DNA of 64,000 nucleotides. Source: Streptomyces echinatus. GTDB taxonomy: Bacteria; Actinomycetota; Actinomycetes; Streptomycetales; Streptomycetaceae. Below, one piece after another: positions 11,256 to 19,750 of this stretch. The stretch is taken from positions 434,001 to 498,000 of the forward strand of contig NZ_JACHJK010000004.1 of NCBI RefSeq assembly GCF_014203595.1, given 5' to 3'. Position numbers and translations under genes: made by a program. Below the pieces are notes generated by a model that was not told the DNA's origin, did no database searches, and saw only the letters and a list, made by a program, of their open reading frames with translations. The first letter of the stretch is position 1. Every line of letters begins with the position of its first letter.

Positions 11256-12836
11256 ATGGCACGTGAGTCGGAGTCGGGCCTGCCGATCGAGCCGGTCTAC
11301 GGGCCGGCCGACCTGACCGGCTGGGACGCGGACCGGAAACTGGGCGAACCGGGCGCCTACCCGTTCACCCGCGGGGTGTACCCGAGCATGTACACCGGCC
11401 GCCCCTGGACCATGCGCCAGTACGCCGGCTTCGGCACGGCGGCCGAGTCCAACGCCCGCTACCGGCAGCTCATCGCCCACGGCACCACCGGCCTGTCCGT
11501 CGCCTTCGACCTGCCGACCCAGATGGGCCACGACTCCGACGCCCCCCTGGCACACGGCGAGGTCGGCAAGGTGGGGGTGGCCGTCGACTCCGTCGAGGAC
11601 ATGCGGGTGCTGTTCGACGGGATCCCGCTGGACCAGGTCTCCACGTCCATGACGATCAACGCGCCGGCCGCGCTGCTGCTCCTGATGTACCAGCTGGTGG
11701 CGGAGGAGCAGGGGGTGCCGGCCGGCCGGCTGACGGGCACGGTCCAGAACGACGTGCTGAAGGAGTACATCGCGCGGGGCACGTACATCTTCCCGCCCAA
11801 GCCCTCCCTGCGTCTGACGGCGGACATCTTCAAGTACTGCGCCGTCGAGATCCCGAAGTGGAACACGATCTCGATCTCCGGCTACCACATGGCCGAGGCG
11901 GGCGCGTCCCCCGTGCAGGAGATCGCCTTCACCCTCGCCGACGGCATCGAGTACGTCCGCACGGCGGTCGCGGCCGGCATGGACGTCGACGCCTTCGCCC
12001 CCCGCCTGTCCTTCTTCTTCGTGGCCCGTACGACGCTGCTGGAGGAGGTCGCCAAGTTCCGCGCGGCGCGCCGGATCTGGGCCCGGGTGATGCGGGAGGA
12101 GTTCGGCGCGCGCGATCCCAAGTCCCTCATGCTGCGTTTCCACACCCAGACGGCCGGGGTCCAGCTGACGGCCCAGCAGCCGGAGGTGAACCTGGTCCGG
12201 GTCGCCGTCCAGGCCCTGGCGGCCGTCCTCGGCGGAACCCAGTCCCTGCACACCAACTCCTTCGACGAGGCGATCGCGCTGCCGACGGACAAGAGCGCGC
12301 GGCTGGCGCTGCGCACCCAGCAGGTGCTCGCCCACGAGACGGACGTACCGGCGACGGTGGACCCCTTCGCGGGCTCCTACGCGGTCGAGCGGATGACGGA
12401 CGACGTGGAGGAGGCGGCCGTCGGCCTGATGCGGAGGGTGGAGGACCTGGGCGGGGCGGTCGCGGCGATCGAGCGGGGCTTCCAGAAGGCCGAGATCGAG
12501 CGGAACGCGTACCGCATCGCGCAGGAGACCGACTCCGGTGAGCGGGTGGTGGTCGGCGTGAACCGTTTCCGGCTGGACGAGGAGGAGCCGTATCAGCCCC
12601 TCCGGGTGGATCCGGCGATCGAGGCCCGGCAGGCCGAGCGGCTGGCGGGGCTGCGGGCGCGGCGGGACCAGGGGGCGGTGCGCGCGGCACTGGACGCGCT
12701 GAGGAAGGCGGCGGAGGGGGAGGAAAACGTCCTGTACCCGATGAAGGAGGCGCTGCGCGGGCGGGCGACGGTGGGGGAGGTGTGCGGGGCACTGCGGGAC
12801 GTGTGGGGGAGCCATGTGCCCAGTGACGCCTTCTGA
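11256..12836 (+). CDS. Methylmalonyl-CoA mutase catalytic subunit-like protein (no B12-binding domain)
   Basis: The 526-residue protein covers the TIM-barrel catalytic part of acyl-CoA mutases but stops before the C-terminal cobalamin-binding domain. Substrate and active-site segments are present: [10 protein letters not shown] (tyrosine at the position of Tyr89 of the Propionibacterium enzyme), P-S-L-R (Arg207 equivalent) and S-G-Y-H-M-A-E-A-G (His244 equivalent). Tyr and Arg at those places favour methylmalonyl-CoA over isobutyryl-CoA. A separate small B12 subunit encoded elsewhere would be needed for activity. The ATG has CGGAGG five nt upstream. The exact substrate is uncertain because ethylmalonyl-type mutases share these motifs. 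Confidence 0.88.
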   Translation: MARESESGLPIEPVYGPADLTGWDADRKLGEPGAYPFTRGVYPSMYTGRPWTMRQYAGFGTAAESNARYRQLIAHGTTGLSVAFDLPTQMGHDSDAPLAHGEVGKVGVAVDSVEDMRVLFDGIPLDQVSTSMTINAPAALLLLMYQLVAEEQGVPAGRLTGTVQNDVLKEYIARGTYIFPPKPSLRLTADIFKYCAVEIPKWNTISISGYHMAEAGASPVQEIAFTLADGIEYVRTAVAAGMDVDAFAPRLSFFFVARTTLLEEVAKFRAARRIWARVMREEFGARDPKSLMLRFHTQTAGVQLTAQQPEVNLVRVAVQALAAVLGGTQSLHTNSFDEAIALPTDKSARLALRTQQVLAHETDVPATVDPFAGSYAVERMTDDVEEAAVGLMRRVEDLGGAVAAIERGFQKAEIERNAYRIAQETDSGERVVVGVNRFRLDEEEPYQPLRVDPAIEARQAERLAGLRARRDQGAVRAALDALRKAAEGEENVLYPMKEALRGRATVGEVCGALRDVWGSHVPSDAF

Positions 12837-12884
12837 CCGACCCGCCCCGGACCGGGTGTCGTACCCCCGTGCGACACTCCTTCC

Positions 12885-13535
12885 ATGTTCGGCGTGATCG
12901 ACCTCCCCACCTACCTCGCGGGACTGACCCTGATCGTCCTGCTGCCCGGTCCCAACTCCCTCTACGTCCTGTCCGTGGCCGCCCGCCGCGGGGTGCGGGC
13001 GGGCTACACCGCCGCCGCGGGCGTGTGGTGCGGGGACACCGTGCTGATGACCCTGTCCGCCGCCGGCGTCGCCTCGCTGCTGCAGGGGAACGCGCTGCTG
13101 TTCGGGGTCGTGAAGTACGCCGGTGCCGGATATCTGACCTGGCTGGCGATCGGGATGCTGCGGTCCGCCCGGCAGCTGTGGCGGACCCGGCGGGAGCAGA
13201 CCCTGGAGGACGCCGGGCCCGCCGGGACCGCCGACGAGCGGCCCTTCCGCCGTGCCTTCGTCGTCAGCCTCTTCAACCCCAAGGCGATCCTCTTCTTCGT
13301 CGCCTTCTTCGTTCAGTTCGTGGACCCGGGCTACGCCTACCCGGGCCTCTCCTTCGTCGTCCTCGGCACCCTCGCCCAGGTGGCCAGCTGCCTCTACCTG
13401 AGCGCCCTGATATTCGGCGGCACCCGCCTCGCCGCCGCCTTCCGCCGTCGCAAGCGGCTGTCGGCGACGGCCACCTCGGCGGCGGGTGCCCTCTTCCTCG
13501 GGTTCGCGGTGAAGCTGTCGCTCGCGGGCGCCTGA
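12885..13535 (+). CDS. LysE/RhtB family amino-acid exporter
   Basis: This 216-residue membrane protein begins with the family signature L-L-P-G-P-N-S-L-Y-V. It has about six hydrophobic segments, including the S-L-F-N-P-K-A-I-L-F-F segment typical of LysE/RhtB exporters. It lies 48 nt downstream of the mutase gene in the same direction, but nothing suggests a functional link. Substrates in this family are usually amino acids or derivatives, and the specific one cannot be read from the sequence. Confidence 0.88.
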   Translation: MFGVIDLPTYLAGLTLIVLLPGPNSLYVLSVAARRGVRAGYTAAAGVWCGDTVLMTLSAAGVASLLQGNALLFGVVKYAGAGYLTWLAIGMLRSARQLWRTRREQTLEDAGPAGTADERPFRRAFVVSLFNPKAILFFVAFFVQFVDPGYAYPGLSFVVLGTLAQVASCLYLSALIFGGTRLAAAFRRRKRLSATATSAAGALFLGFAVKLSLAGA

Positions 13536-13572
13536 CACCTCGTCGGGCCGGTGCCGCTCCCGCGACGCCGGC

Positions 13573-14949
13573 CTACGCCGCGGTGAAGGCTCCCGTGCCT
13601 TCCGCGTACGCGCGCAGGCCCTCCGTGGTGTCGCCCGCCCAGCCCACGTACCCGTCGGGGCGGATCAGGAAGACGCCCGGGCCGTAGGACGGCGGCGCCG
13701 AGGGGAGCGACCGGACTCCCGGCACCGACGCGCCCAGCAGCGTCCAGTGCGGTCCCCGGTACGCGTCGAAGAGCCGCACGCCGTCCACGCTGCCGTCGGG
13801 CGCGCGGTCGCCCGCGCGCAGTGCGGCCGGGGACGTACGGGCGTCCACGCTGAGCGACGACTCCCGGTAGCCCAGCCCCAGCTGCACCGTCGCCTTCCCG
13901 CGCCGGACCTCTCCGTGATGCACGGCCGTCGACAGGCCGAGCATGTCGGCCGCGACCGCGCGCCGCTCCTCCTCGTAGGTGTCCAGCAGGGCCCGCGGCG
14001 CCCCGTTCCGCAGGACCGCGCCCAGCTTCCAGCCCAGGTTGTAGGCGTCCTGGACGCTGGTGTTCAGGCCCTGTCCGCCGGCCGGGGAGTGGACGTGTGC
14101 CGCGTCGCCCGCGAGGAACACCCGGCCCACCCGGAACCGGTCGGCGAGACCGGTGCGCGGCCGGAAGCCGGAGATCCAGCGCAGCTCGGTCACCTGGTCC
14201 GCGGCCAGGTGGGTGTACGTGGCCACCAGTCCGCGGACCCCGTCCAGGGACAACTCGGCCGCGGTGCCCTCGGGGAGGCGTGCCTGCAGCTGGAAGTCGT
14301 CCGTGCCGGCGAGGGGGCACAGCGCGAGGCCGGTGTCCTCGGCCTCCCAGAACATGTGCCAGTGGTCGCGGTCGAGGCCCGTCAGCCGTACGTCCGCCAC
14401 CAGGAACGAGGCCGGGTCGACCTGCTCACCGGCCATGCCGACGCCCAGCGCGCCCCGGATCACCGAGCGGCCCCCGTCGGCCGCGACGGCGTACCCCGCG
14501 CGAAGGGCCGTGCCGTCGGCGAACCGCACGGTCACGCCGTCCGTGTCCTGCTCCAGACCCGTCACCTCGTGCCCGAACGCGACCCGGCCGCCCAGCTCCA
14601 CCAGCCGCGCGTACAGCACCTCCTGGGTCCGCCACTGCGCGACCATCAGCGGCTCGGTGTACGGCGTGCCCTCGTCCGCCGGGATCCTCTCGAACATCGG
14701 CTGTCCGCCGGTCCGCTCGCCGTCCTTCCAGATCATCCGGTCGGGATAGGGGCCGCCGGCCGCCCGGACGGCGGCCAGGACGCCGAGGTCGTCGAAGACC
14801 TCCTGGGTGCGGGGCTGGATCCCCTTGCCGCGCGAGCCGGGGAACAGCTCCTCGTCCCGCTCCACCACCAGCGCCTCCACCCCGCGCCGGGCGAGGTCGA
14901 TGCCGAGCGCCAGACCCGTCGGACCCGCTCCCACGATCACGACATCCAT
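13573..14949 (-). CDS. FAD-dependent aromatic-ring monooxygenase (class A)
   Basis: The 458-residue protein has the Rossmann GxGxxG motif at its N-terminus (VGAGPTGL), a second FAD segment A-V-A-A-D-G-G-R-S, and L-A-G-D-A-A-H-V-H-S-P-A-G-G-Q-G-L-N, the GD motif of the UbiH/PheA-type hydroxylases. Relatives hydroxylate phenols, polyketide aromatics or antibiotics such as rifampicin and tetracycline. The natural substrate is not known. Transcription is divergent from the TetR gene, and one of two shared palindromic operators overlaps this gene's ribosome-binding site (GGAG just upstream of the ATG), so tight repression by TetR is likely. Confidence 0.9.
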   Translation of the reverse strand: MDVVIVGAGPTGLALGIDLARRGVEALVVERDEELFPGSRGKGIQPRTQEVFDDLGVLAAVRAAGGPYPDRMIWKDGERTGGQPMFERIPADEGTPYTEPLMVAQWRTQEVLYARLVELGGRVAFGHEVTGLEQDTDGVTVRFADGTALRAGYAVAADGGRSVIRGALGVGMAGEQVDPASFLVADVRLTGLDRDHWHMFWEAEDTGLALCPLAGTDDFQLQARLPEGTAAELSLDGVRGLVATYTHLAADQVTELRWISGFRPRTGLADRFRVGRVFLAGDAAHVHSPAGGQGLNTSVQDAYNLGWKLGAVLRNGAPRALLDTYEEERRAVAADMLGLSTAVHHGEVRRGKATVQLGLGYRESSLSVDARTSPAALRAGDRAPDGSVDGVRLFDAYRGPHWTLLGASVPGVRSLPSAPPSYGPGVFLIRPDGYVGWAGDTTEGLRAYAEGTGAFTAA

Positions 14950-14959
14950 CGCACATCTC

Positions 14960-14974
14960 CTTAACGCCGTTAAG
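14960..14974. promoter_or_regulatory. Operator 1 for the TetR regulator
   Basis: CTTAACGCCGTTAAG is a perfect 7-bp inverted repeat around one central base. It lies 11 bp from the monooxygenase start codon and overlaps its ribosome-binding region. A near-identical site lies 37 bp away on the TetR side. Confidence 0.85.
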
Positions 14975-14996
14975 TGCTGTCGCCGGCAACCGTGCC

Positions 14997-15011
14997 CTTA
15001 ACGCTGTTAAG
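14997..15011. promoter_or_regulatory. Operator 2 for the TetR regulator
   Basis: CTTAACGCTGTTAAG matches operator 1 at 14 of 15 bases. It lies 10 bp upstream of the TetR GTG start, where it can block the TetR promoter and explain autoregulation. Confidence 0.85.
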
Positions 15012-15020
15012 CTGTCAAGT

Positions 15021-15671
15021 GTGAGCCCCGAGAAGCGCGCCCCCCTGGACCGCCGACGCGTCGCCGACACGGCGCTGCGGCTGCTGAACGAGGTCGGTCT
15101 GGAGGGGCTGACCCTGCGTGCCATCGCCCGGGAACTGGACGTCAAGGCGCCCGCCCTGTACTGGCACTTCAAGGACAAACAGGCGCTGCTGGACGAGATG
15201 GCGACGGAGATGTACCGGCGGATGGTCGCCGGCGTGGCGCTCGACCCCGCCGACACCTGGCGGGAGCGGCTGCTGAAGGCCAACCGAGGGCTGCGGGCCG
15301 CGCTGCTCGGCTACCGCGACGGCGCCAGGGTCTTCAGCGGCTCACGCTTCACGGGCACGGACCACGCCCGCGAGATGGAGGCGACCCTGCGCCTGCTGAC
15401 GGACGCCGGCTTCACGCTCGCCCAGGCCGTCCAGGCGGCCCGCGCCACACACATGTACACCCTCGGCTTCCTCATCGAGGAGCAGGGGGTGCGGCCGCTC
15501 CCGGGCGAGCGCCGGGAGGGGTTCGACGTCGAGGAACGCGCCCGCCGGATGGACGGGTACCCGCTGGCCGCCGAGGCCGGGAAGCTGCTCTTCGACGGTT
15601 ACGACGAGCACTTCGAGGAGGGGCTGGCGCTGGTGATCGCCGGCATCGGGACGCGGTACGGGTTCGACTGA
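15021..15671 (+). CDS. TetR-family repressor (TetR_C-type ligand domain)
   Basis: The 216-residue regulator has an N-terminal helix-turn-helix (L-T-L-R-A-I-A-R-E-L-D-V ... A-L-Y-W-H-F-K-D-K) matching the tetracycline-repressor branch, and a C-terminal all-helical ligand domain. The GTG at 15021 is used because the conserved first helix begins about 10 residues later and the operators end just upstream; no Shine-Dalgarno sequence is evident. It is divergent from the FAD monooxygenase with two matching palindromes between them, so it very likely represses that gene and itself. The inducer may be the monooxygenase substrate. Confidence 0.92.
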   Translation: MSPEKRAPLDRRRVADTALRLLNEVGLEGLTLRAIARELDVKAPALYWHFKDKQALLDEMATEMYRRMVAGVALDPADTWRERLLKANRGLRAALLGYRDGARVFSGSRFTGTDHAREMEATLRLLTDAGFTLAQAVQAARATHMYTLGFLIEEQGVRPLPGERREGFDVEERARRMDGYPLAAEAGKLLFDGYDEHFEEGLALVIAGIGTRYGFD

Positions 15672-15871
15672 ACCCAAGGGGAACAGGCCGGAGCGGGCCG
15701 GAGCGGACCGCGGCGGACGGGAAGGGCGGACGCCCCGCGAGGGGTGACTTCAGGCCGCCACTCCGCGTTCACCCCGCGTTCCGGCGGGGGTCGCCGCCCG
15801 GCGTCGAACACTTTCTACGGTCGCAGCGACCTGCCCCTGAGACGACCTGCTGAGAGAGCCCGGGTGTACGT

Positions 15872-16858
15872 GTGACCAACCGCTCCCCGAAACTGTCGGT
15901 GATCATCCCCTGTTTCAACGTCGAGACATATATTCCGGAGACGGTCGCCAGCCTCGTCAACAACGCCCGAAGCGACTTCGAGTTCCTCCTCGTCGAGGAC
16001 CGGTCGACCAAGGACCAGACGTACGAGGCGTTGCTCGAACTGACGAAACGGCTGCCCAACAGCAGGGTGATCAGGCACGAGCAGAACGGTGGTCTCGCCA
16101 CCGCGCGCAACACCGGCATCGACGCGTCGGAGGGCCGCTACCTCACCTTCCTCGACGGCGACGACTGGCTCGCCCCCGGCTACCTCGACAGCCTGGTGGA
16201 CCGGATCGAACGCCTGGACGTCGACTTCGTCCGCACCGACCACGTCCAGGTGACCGGAGTGCAGCGCTCCGTCCACCGGGCCCCGGAAGGACGCCGTGAC
16301 ACTCCGCTCGACCCGCGCGGCTCCATCCTCCCCGTCGGCGAGACGACCATGGTCGACTACCCGTACGCCTGGGCCGGTGTCTACCACCGGCGCCTGCTCG
16401 ACCGGGGCCTGCTGCGCTTCCACGACGGACTGCGCACCGCCGAGGACCGCCCCTGGATCTGGGAGCTGCACCGCAGGGCGGAGTCCTACGCCGTCGCCCC
16501 CCTGCGCGGCGTCTTCTACCGCAGGGGCGTCGCCAGCTCCCTCACCCAGATCGGCGACGTGCGCCAGCTGGACTTCTTCCGCTCCTTCGACCTCGTCCTG
16601 GGTGAACTCGCCGACGACCCCGAGGCCGGCACGCTGCGCAAGAAGGCCCTGCGCAACTACTGCGTCGTCATCGCCCACCAGCTGCTGAGCCGCGACCGGT
16701 TCGAGCGGAGCGTCGCCGCCCGGCTGCGGCAGCTCGCCGGTGAGGCGCTGGGCCGGATGGGCGAGGAAGAACTGAACGAAGCCCTCGCCGGCATGGGCGA
16801 GCAGCGCGTACACGTCCTGCGGCGCATACGCGGCGGTATGAAGGGAGTCGCCGCATGA
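15872..16858 (+). CDS. GT2-family glycosyltransferase, copy 1
   Basis: This 328-residue GT-A glycosyltransferase starts with L-S-V-I-I-P-C-F-N-V. It carries H-E-Q-N-G-G-L-A-T-A-R-N-T-G-I and the nucleotide-sugar/metal motif D-G-D-D-W (DxD). The GTG start has only a weak upstream purine stretch (gagaga). Its stop overlaps the start of a polysialyltransferase-like gene (ATGA). It is a clear paralogue of the gene at 21139-22119 and sits in the same two-gene arrangement, so both probably work on one surface glycopolymer, perhaps in priming or side-sugar addition. The donor sugar is not predictable. Confidence 0.92.
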   Translation: MTNRSPKLSVIIPCFNVETYIPETVASLVNNARSDFEFLLVEDRSTKDQTYEALLELTKRLPNSRVIRHEQNGGLATARNTGIDASEGRYLTFLDGDDWLAPGYLDSLVDRIERLDVDFVRTDHVQVTGVQRSVHRAPEGRRDTPLDPRGSILPVGETTMVDYPYAWAGVYHRRLLDRGLLRFHDGLRTAEDRPWIWELHRRAESYAVAPLRGVFYRRGVASSLTQIGDVRQLDFFRSFDLVLGELADDPEAGTLRKKALRNYCVVIAHQLLSRDRFERSVAARLRQLAGEALGRMGEEELNEALAGMGEQRVHVLRRIRGGMKGVAA

Positions 16859-18264
16859 GCGGCACGGACCGTAACGACAGCGGCCCGGGCACGGCCCCGG
16901 CCGGGGGCACGCCCCGGCGCGGTACGACCCAGATATTCTTCTCGGCCACCCAGTACGCGGCCGCCACCGTCACCGCCGCCCTGCGCGCCGGGCTCTTCGG
17001 CCCCCGCGCCGAGCACCGCCGCATCCTCGTCGTCAGCAACACCGCCGCCGTTCCCGAGGTCGGCACCCCGCTGGACCGGATGGCCGGATTCGAGCGGCTG
17101 CGCCCCGAGTTCGACGAGGTCCGTTCCTGGAACGACTTCATCTCCCCGCACCACCCGGCCGGCTGGTCGCCGCGCGGCCAGGACCTGGTGCTGTGGGAGA
17201 AGGCCGTACGCCTCGCGTGGAACCTCGGCGACGAGCCGGTCGAGATCGCCTGCGAGTCGATCCAGGCCAACCCCTCCCGGGCGGTGGCCGACATCTTCGC
17301 CGACAGCCCGATCCACGTGTACGCGGACGGCCTGATGAGCTACGGCCCCACCCGCAACCGCATCCCGCACCAGATGAGCACCCGCATCGCGCGCGTGCTC
17401 CACCTCGACCTGATACCCGGGCTGCGCCCGATGCTCCTGGCCGAGTACGGGGTCGAGCCCGTGGCCGTGCCGAACGAGTCCATCGTCGAGGTCCTCTCCC
17501 AGATCGGCGAGGAGGGCGCCGGCATCCTCGCCGGCCGCGTCCCCGCCGAGGACCGGCCCACCGCGGTGCTGCTGGGCCAGTACCTCTCGGCGATCGACCT
17601 GATCACGCAGGACGAGGAGGAGGAACTCCACGTCCGGATGCTGCGCGCCGCCGCCCGCGCCGGCCACCGCGGTGTTCTCTTCAAGCCCCACCCCAGCGCC
17701 CCTTCCGTCTACAACAGGACGCTGGAGGCGGAGGCCGAGGCCCTCGGGGTGCGGCTGACGGTCCTGAGCGAGCCCGTGCTCGCCGAGACCGTCTTCGCCC
17801 GGCTGAAGCCGGAACTCGTCATCGGCTGCTTCTCCACCGCGCTGATGACGGCCGCCGCCTTCTACGGCATCCCGGTCGCGCGGGTCGGCACGGAACTGCT
17901 CCTGGACCGCATCACGCCGTACGAGAACAGCAACCGCATCCCGCTCACCATCATCGACGCGGCCCTGCCCGACGCGGAACGCGACGAGACCGGCGCCCCG
18001 CTCCCGCTCGACTCGCTCGGCGGGAAGCTCGGCCCGCTCGTGCGCACCGTCGGCTACTGCATGCAGTCCCGCAAGCACCCCGGCCTGCACGAGGAAGCGG
18101 CCGCCTGGCTCGCCGCGCACCTCGCCGGACATCCGCAGTACTTCAAGAAGCGCCGCCTGACCGCGCTCCGCCTGCCCGGCGGCAGCCCCGTACGCGCCGA
18201 GGCGCTGCGCCGCCACCCGGCCGTACGCAAGGCCGTGAAGCAGATCCGCGCACGTCAGCGGTAG
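16855..18264 (+). CDS. Polysialyltransferase-family glycosyltransferase, copy 1
   Basis: The 469-residue protein resembles the alpha-2,8-polysialyltransferase family: a K-P-H-P-S-A-P segment (HP motif) and G-C-F-S-T-A-L (serine/threonine motif) in the C-terminal half, and D-G-L-M-S-Y-G-P-T-R in the middle. Members transfer sialic acid or Kdn from a CMP donor to a growing chain. With the neuA and neuB genes 5 kb downstream, a role in polymerising a Kdn/sialic-acid (teichulosonic acid) wall polymer is inferred. Its start overlaps the GT2 stop. It is paralogous to 19751-21139. Confidence 0.88.
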   Translation: MSGTDRNDSGPGTAPAGGTPRRGTTQIFFSATQYAAATVTAALRAGLFGPRAEHRRILVVSNTAAVPEVGTPLDRMAGFERLRPEFDEVRSWNDFISPHHPAGWSPRGQDLVLWEKAVRLAWNLGDEPVEIACESIQANPSRAVADIFADSPIHVYADGLMSYGPTRNRIPHQMSTRIARVLHLDLIPGLRPMLLAEYGVEPVAVPNESIVEVLSQIGEEGAGILAGRVPAEDRPTAVLLGQYLSAIDLITQDEEEELHVRMLRAAARAGHRGVLFKPHPSAPSVYNRTLEAEAEALGVRLTVLSEPVLAETVFARLKPELVIGCFSTALMTAAAFYGIPVARVGTELLLDRITPYENSNRIPLTIIDAALPDAERDETGAPLPLDSLGGKLGPLVRTVGYCMQSRKHPGLHEEAAAWLAAHLAGHPQYFKKRRLTALRLPGGSPVRAEALRRHPAVRKAVKQIRARQR

Positions 18265-18273
18265 CCGTACCCG

Positions 18274-18327
18274 GGAAGACCGCGGCGGCCGGCGGGAGCG
18301 CTCAGCGCCCGCCGGCCGCCGTCTTCC
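18274..18327. terminator. Bidirectional terminator between convergent genes
   Basis: A 13-bp stem (ggcggccggcggg / cccgccggccgcc) is extended by ggaagac/gtcttcc across a 3-nt bulge, with an 11-nt loop. It lies between the polysialyltransferase stop and the convergent acyltransferase stop. Confidence 0.82.
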
Positions 18328-18346
18328 GTCCCCGGCGAGAGCCTGT

Positions 18347-19528
18347 TCAGCGCACGGGGACGATCCTCGGCCGCTTCTCCGCCAGCGCCCGCTTCAGCCG
18401 GGGCCCGAACGGCCGCTCCACGAAGCGGTGCATGAGCCAGGCCAGCCCCAGCAGCACGGGGACCGTCACCGCGAGCGTGAGGTACGGGCCGAGGCCGAGA
18501 CCCCGGTGCAGCACCCGGATGACGAACCAGCCCAGGTGTTCGTGGATCAGATAGAAGGGGTACGTCAGCGCCCCGGCCACCGTCAGCCAGCGCCAGTTCG
18601 CCCAGCGCGTCCAGCCGAGCGCGACCACCGCCACCGCGGCGAACGACAGGAAGACGATGACCTGGACGACATGCGGGTCGCGCGGGAAGTCGCCCTGCAC
18701 GCCCGGGTGCCACAGGGCCGTGACCGAGTAGCGCTGTCCCAGCAGGAAGGACATGGCGACGATGCCCCACAGCAGCAGGTCGCTGCCGAAGCGGTGGATC
18801 AGGTAGAGGGCCAGGCCGCCGATGAAGTACGGCGCGTGGTCCCGCATCACCAGTTCGTCCGTGAGCGGGGTGTCGGCGACCCGGGCGAGCGCACCGGCCA
18901 GCGTCCACAGGATGCAGAACGTCACCACACGCCGGTAGGTGACACCGCGCCAGATCACGAAGAGCGCGAAGAGCACGTAGAACCGCATCTCCACCCAGAG
19001 CGTCCAGCACACGCCCAGCACCCGCGGCACGCCCATCGGCTGCTGCAGCATGGTGAAGTTGATCAGGAACTCGTCCGACCTGAGCGGGTGCACCACCACC
19101 GGCAGCAGGACCGAGGCGGCGCCCACGAGGAGCAGCGCCACCCAGTAGGCCGGGTAGAGGCGGGAGACGCGGGAGCGGAAGAACTCGCCCAGGGTGCGGC
19201 CCCAGCTGCTCATGCAGATGACGAAACCGCTGATGACGAAGAAGAACTGGACGCCCAGGCAGCCGTAGGTCGCCGCCCGCGACAGGGTCGGGAACACGCC
19301 CGACGGGGACTGGTGCCAGGAGTCGGCGACCTCGCCGTTCTTGCCGGCGAAGTGGTAGAGGCAGACCATCAGCGCGGCCAGTAGCCGCAGCCCGTCCAGG
19401 GCGCGCAGCCGGTCACCCGCGCGCTTGCGGGCGGGACCGGCGGGCAGGGCGCCGGGGACCGGCAGCCGTTCGGCGGGCAGCGCCCCGACGGTGCTCGCCG
19501 GTGCGAGGGTCTGGTCGGCCGGATTCAT
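18347..19528 (-). CDS. Acyltransferase family 3 membrane protein (OafA-like)
   Basis: The 393-residue polytopic membrane protein starts its conserved region with R-A-L-D-G-L-R-L-L-A-A-L-M-V-C-L-Y-H-F, which contains the conserved catalytic histidine of acyltransferase_3 proteins. About ten hydrophobic segments follow, and the protein ends with F-V-E-R-P-F. Such proteins O-acetylate or O-acylate surface polysaccharides. The ATG at 19528 has GAGAGAGG six nt upstream, which fixes the start. Lying between two glycosyltransferase pairs, it probably decorates the same polymer, for example by acetylating Kdn or sialic acid residues. That target is inferred from context. Confidence 0.9.
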   Translation of the reverse strand: MNPADQTLAPASTVGALPAERLPVPGALPAGPARKRAGDRLRALDGLRLLAALMVCLYHFAGKNGEVADSWHQSPSGVFPTLSRAATYGCLGVQFFFVISGFVICMSSWGRTLGEFFRSRVSRLYPAYWVALLLVGAASVLLPVVVHPLRSDEFLINFTMLQQPMGVPRVLGVCWTLWVEMRFYVLFALFVIWRGVTYRRVVTFCILWTLAGALARVADTPLTDELVMRDHAPYFIGGLALYLIHRFGSDLLLWGIVAMSFLLGQRYSVTALWHPGVQGDFPRDPHVVQVIVFLSFAAVAVVALGWTRWANWRWLTVAGALTYPFYLIHEHLGWFVIRVLHRGLGLGPYLTLAVTVPVLLGLAWLMHRFVERPFGPRLKRALAEKRPRIVPVR

Positions 19529-19698
19529 CGTGGGCCTCTCTCGGCGGGTGCGAAGTCTGGAGTGTCGTCGGTGAGTCAACGGAACGACGCTATGCACCAC
19601 GGACGGAGGAAAGGCGATTCAAAGTTGACGTGCGTCAATCGCACAGATGTCGCGCGAGTGAATGATGTGGCGCCCACTTGACGTACGGGCCCCGAAAA

Positions 19699-19735
19699 AC
19701 GCGTCGCCCCCCGGGTCCGGCGGGGAGCGACGCGT
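19699..19735 (-). terminator. Intrinsic terminator after polysialyltransferase copy 2
   Basis: The stem acgcgtcgc / gcgacgcgt is extended by cccc/gggg with a 1-nt bulge. On the minus strand it is followed by a run of T (gtttttc). It lies 16 nt after the stop of the minus-strand gene ending at 19751. Confidence 0.82.
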
Positions 19736-19750
19736 GGGAAGGCGGCGGAC

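Noticed and set aside
11172..13538. Minus-strand frame of about 790 codons across the mutase and LysE genes
   Set aside because: It runs antisense to two clear genes and has low-complexity composition.
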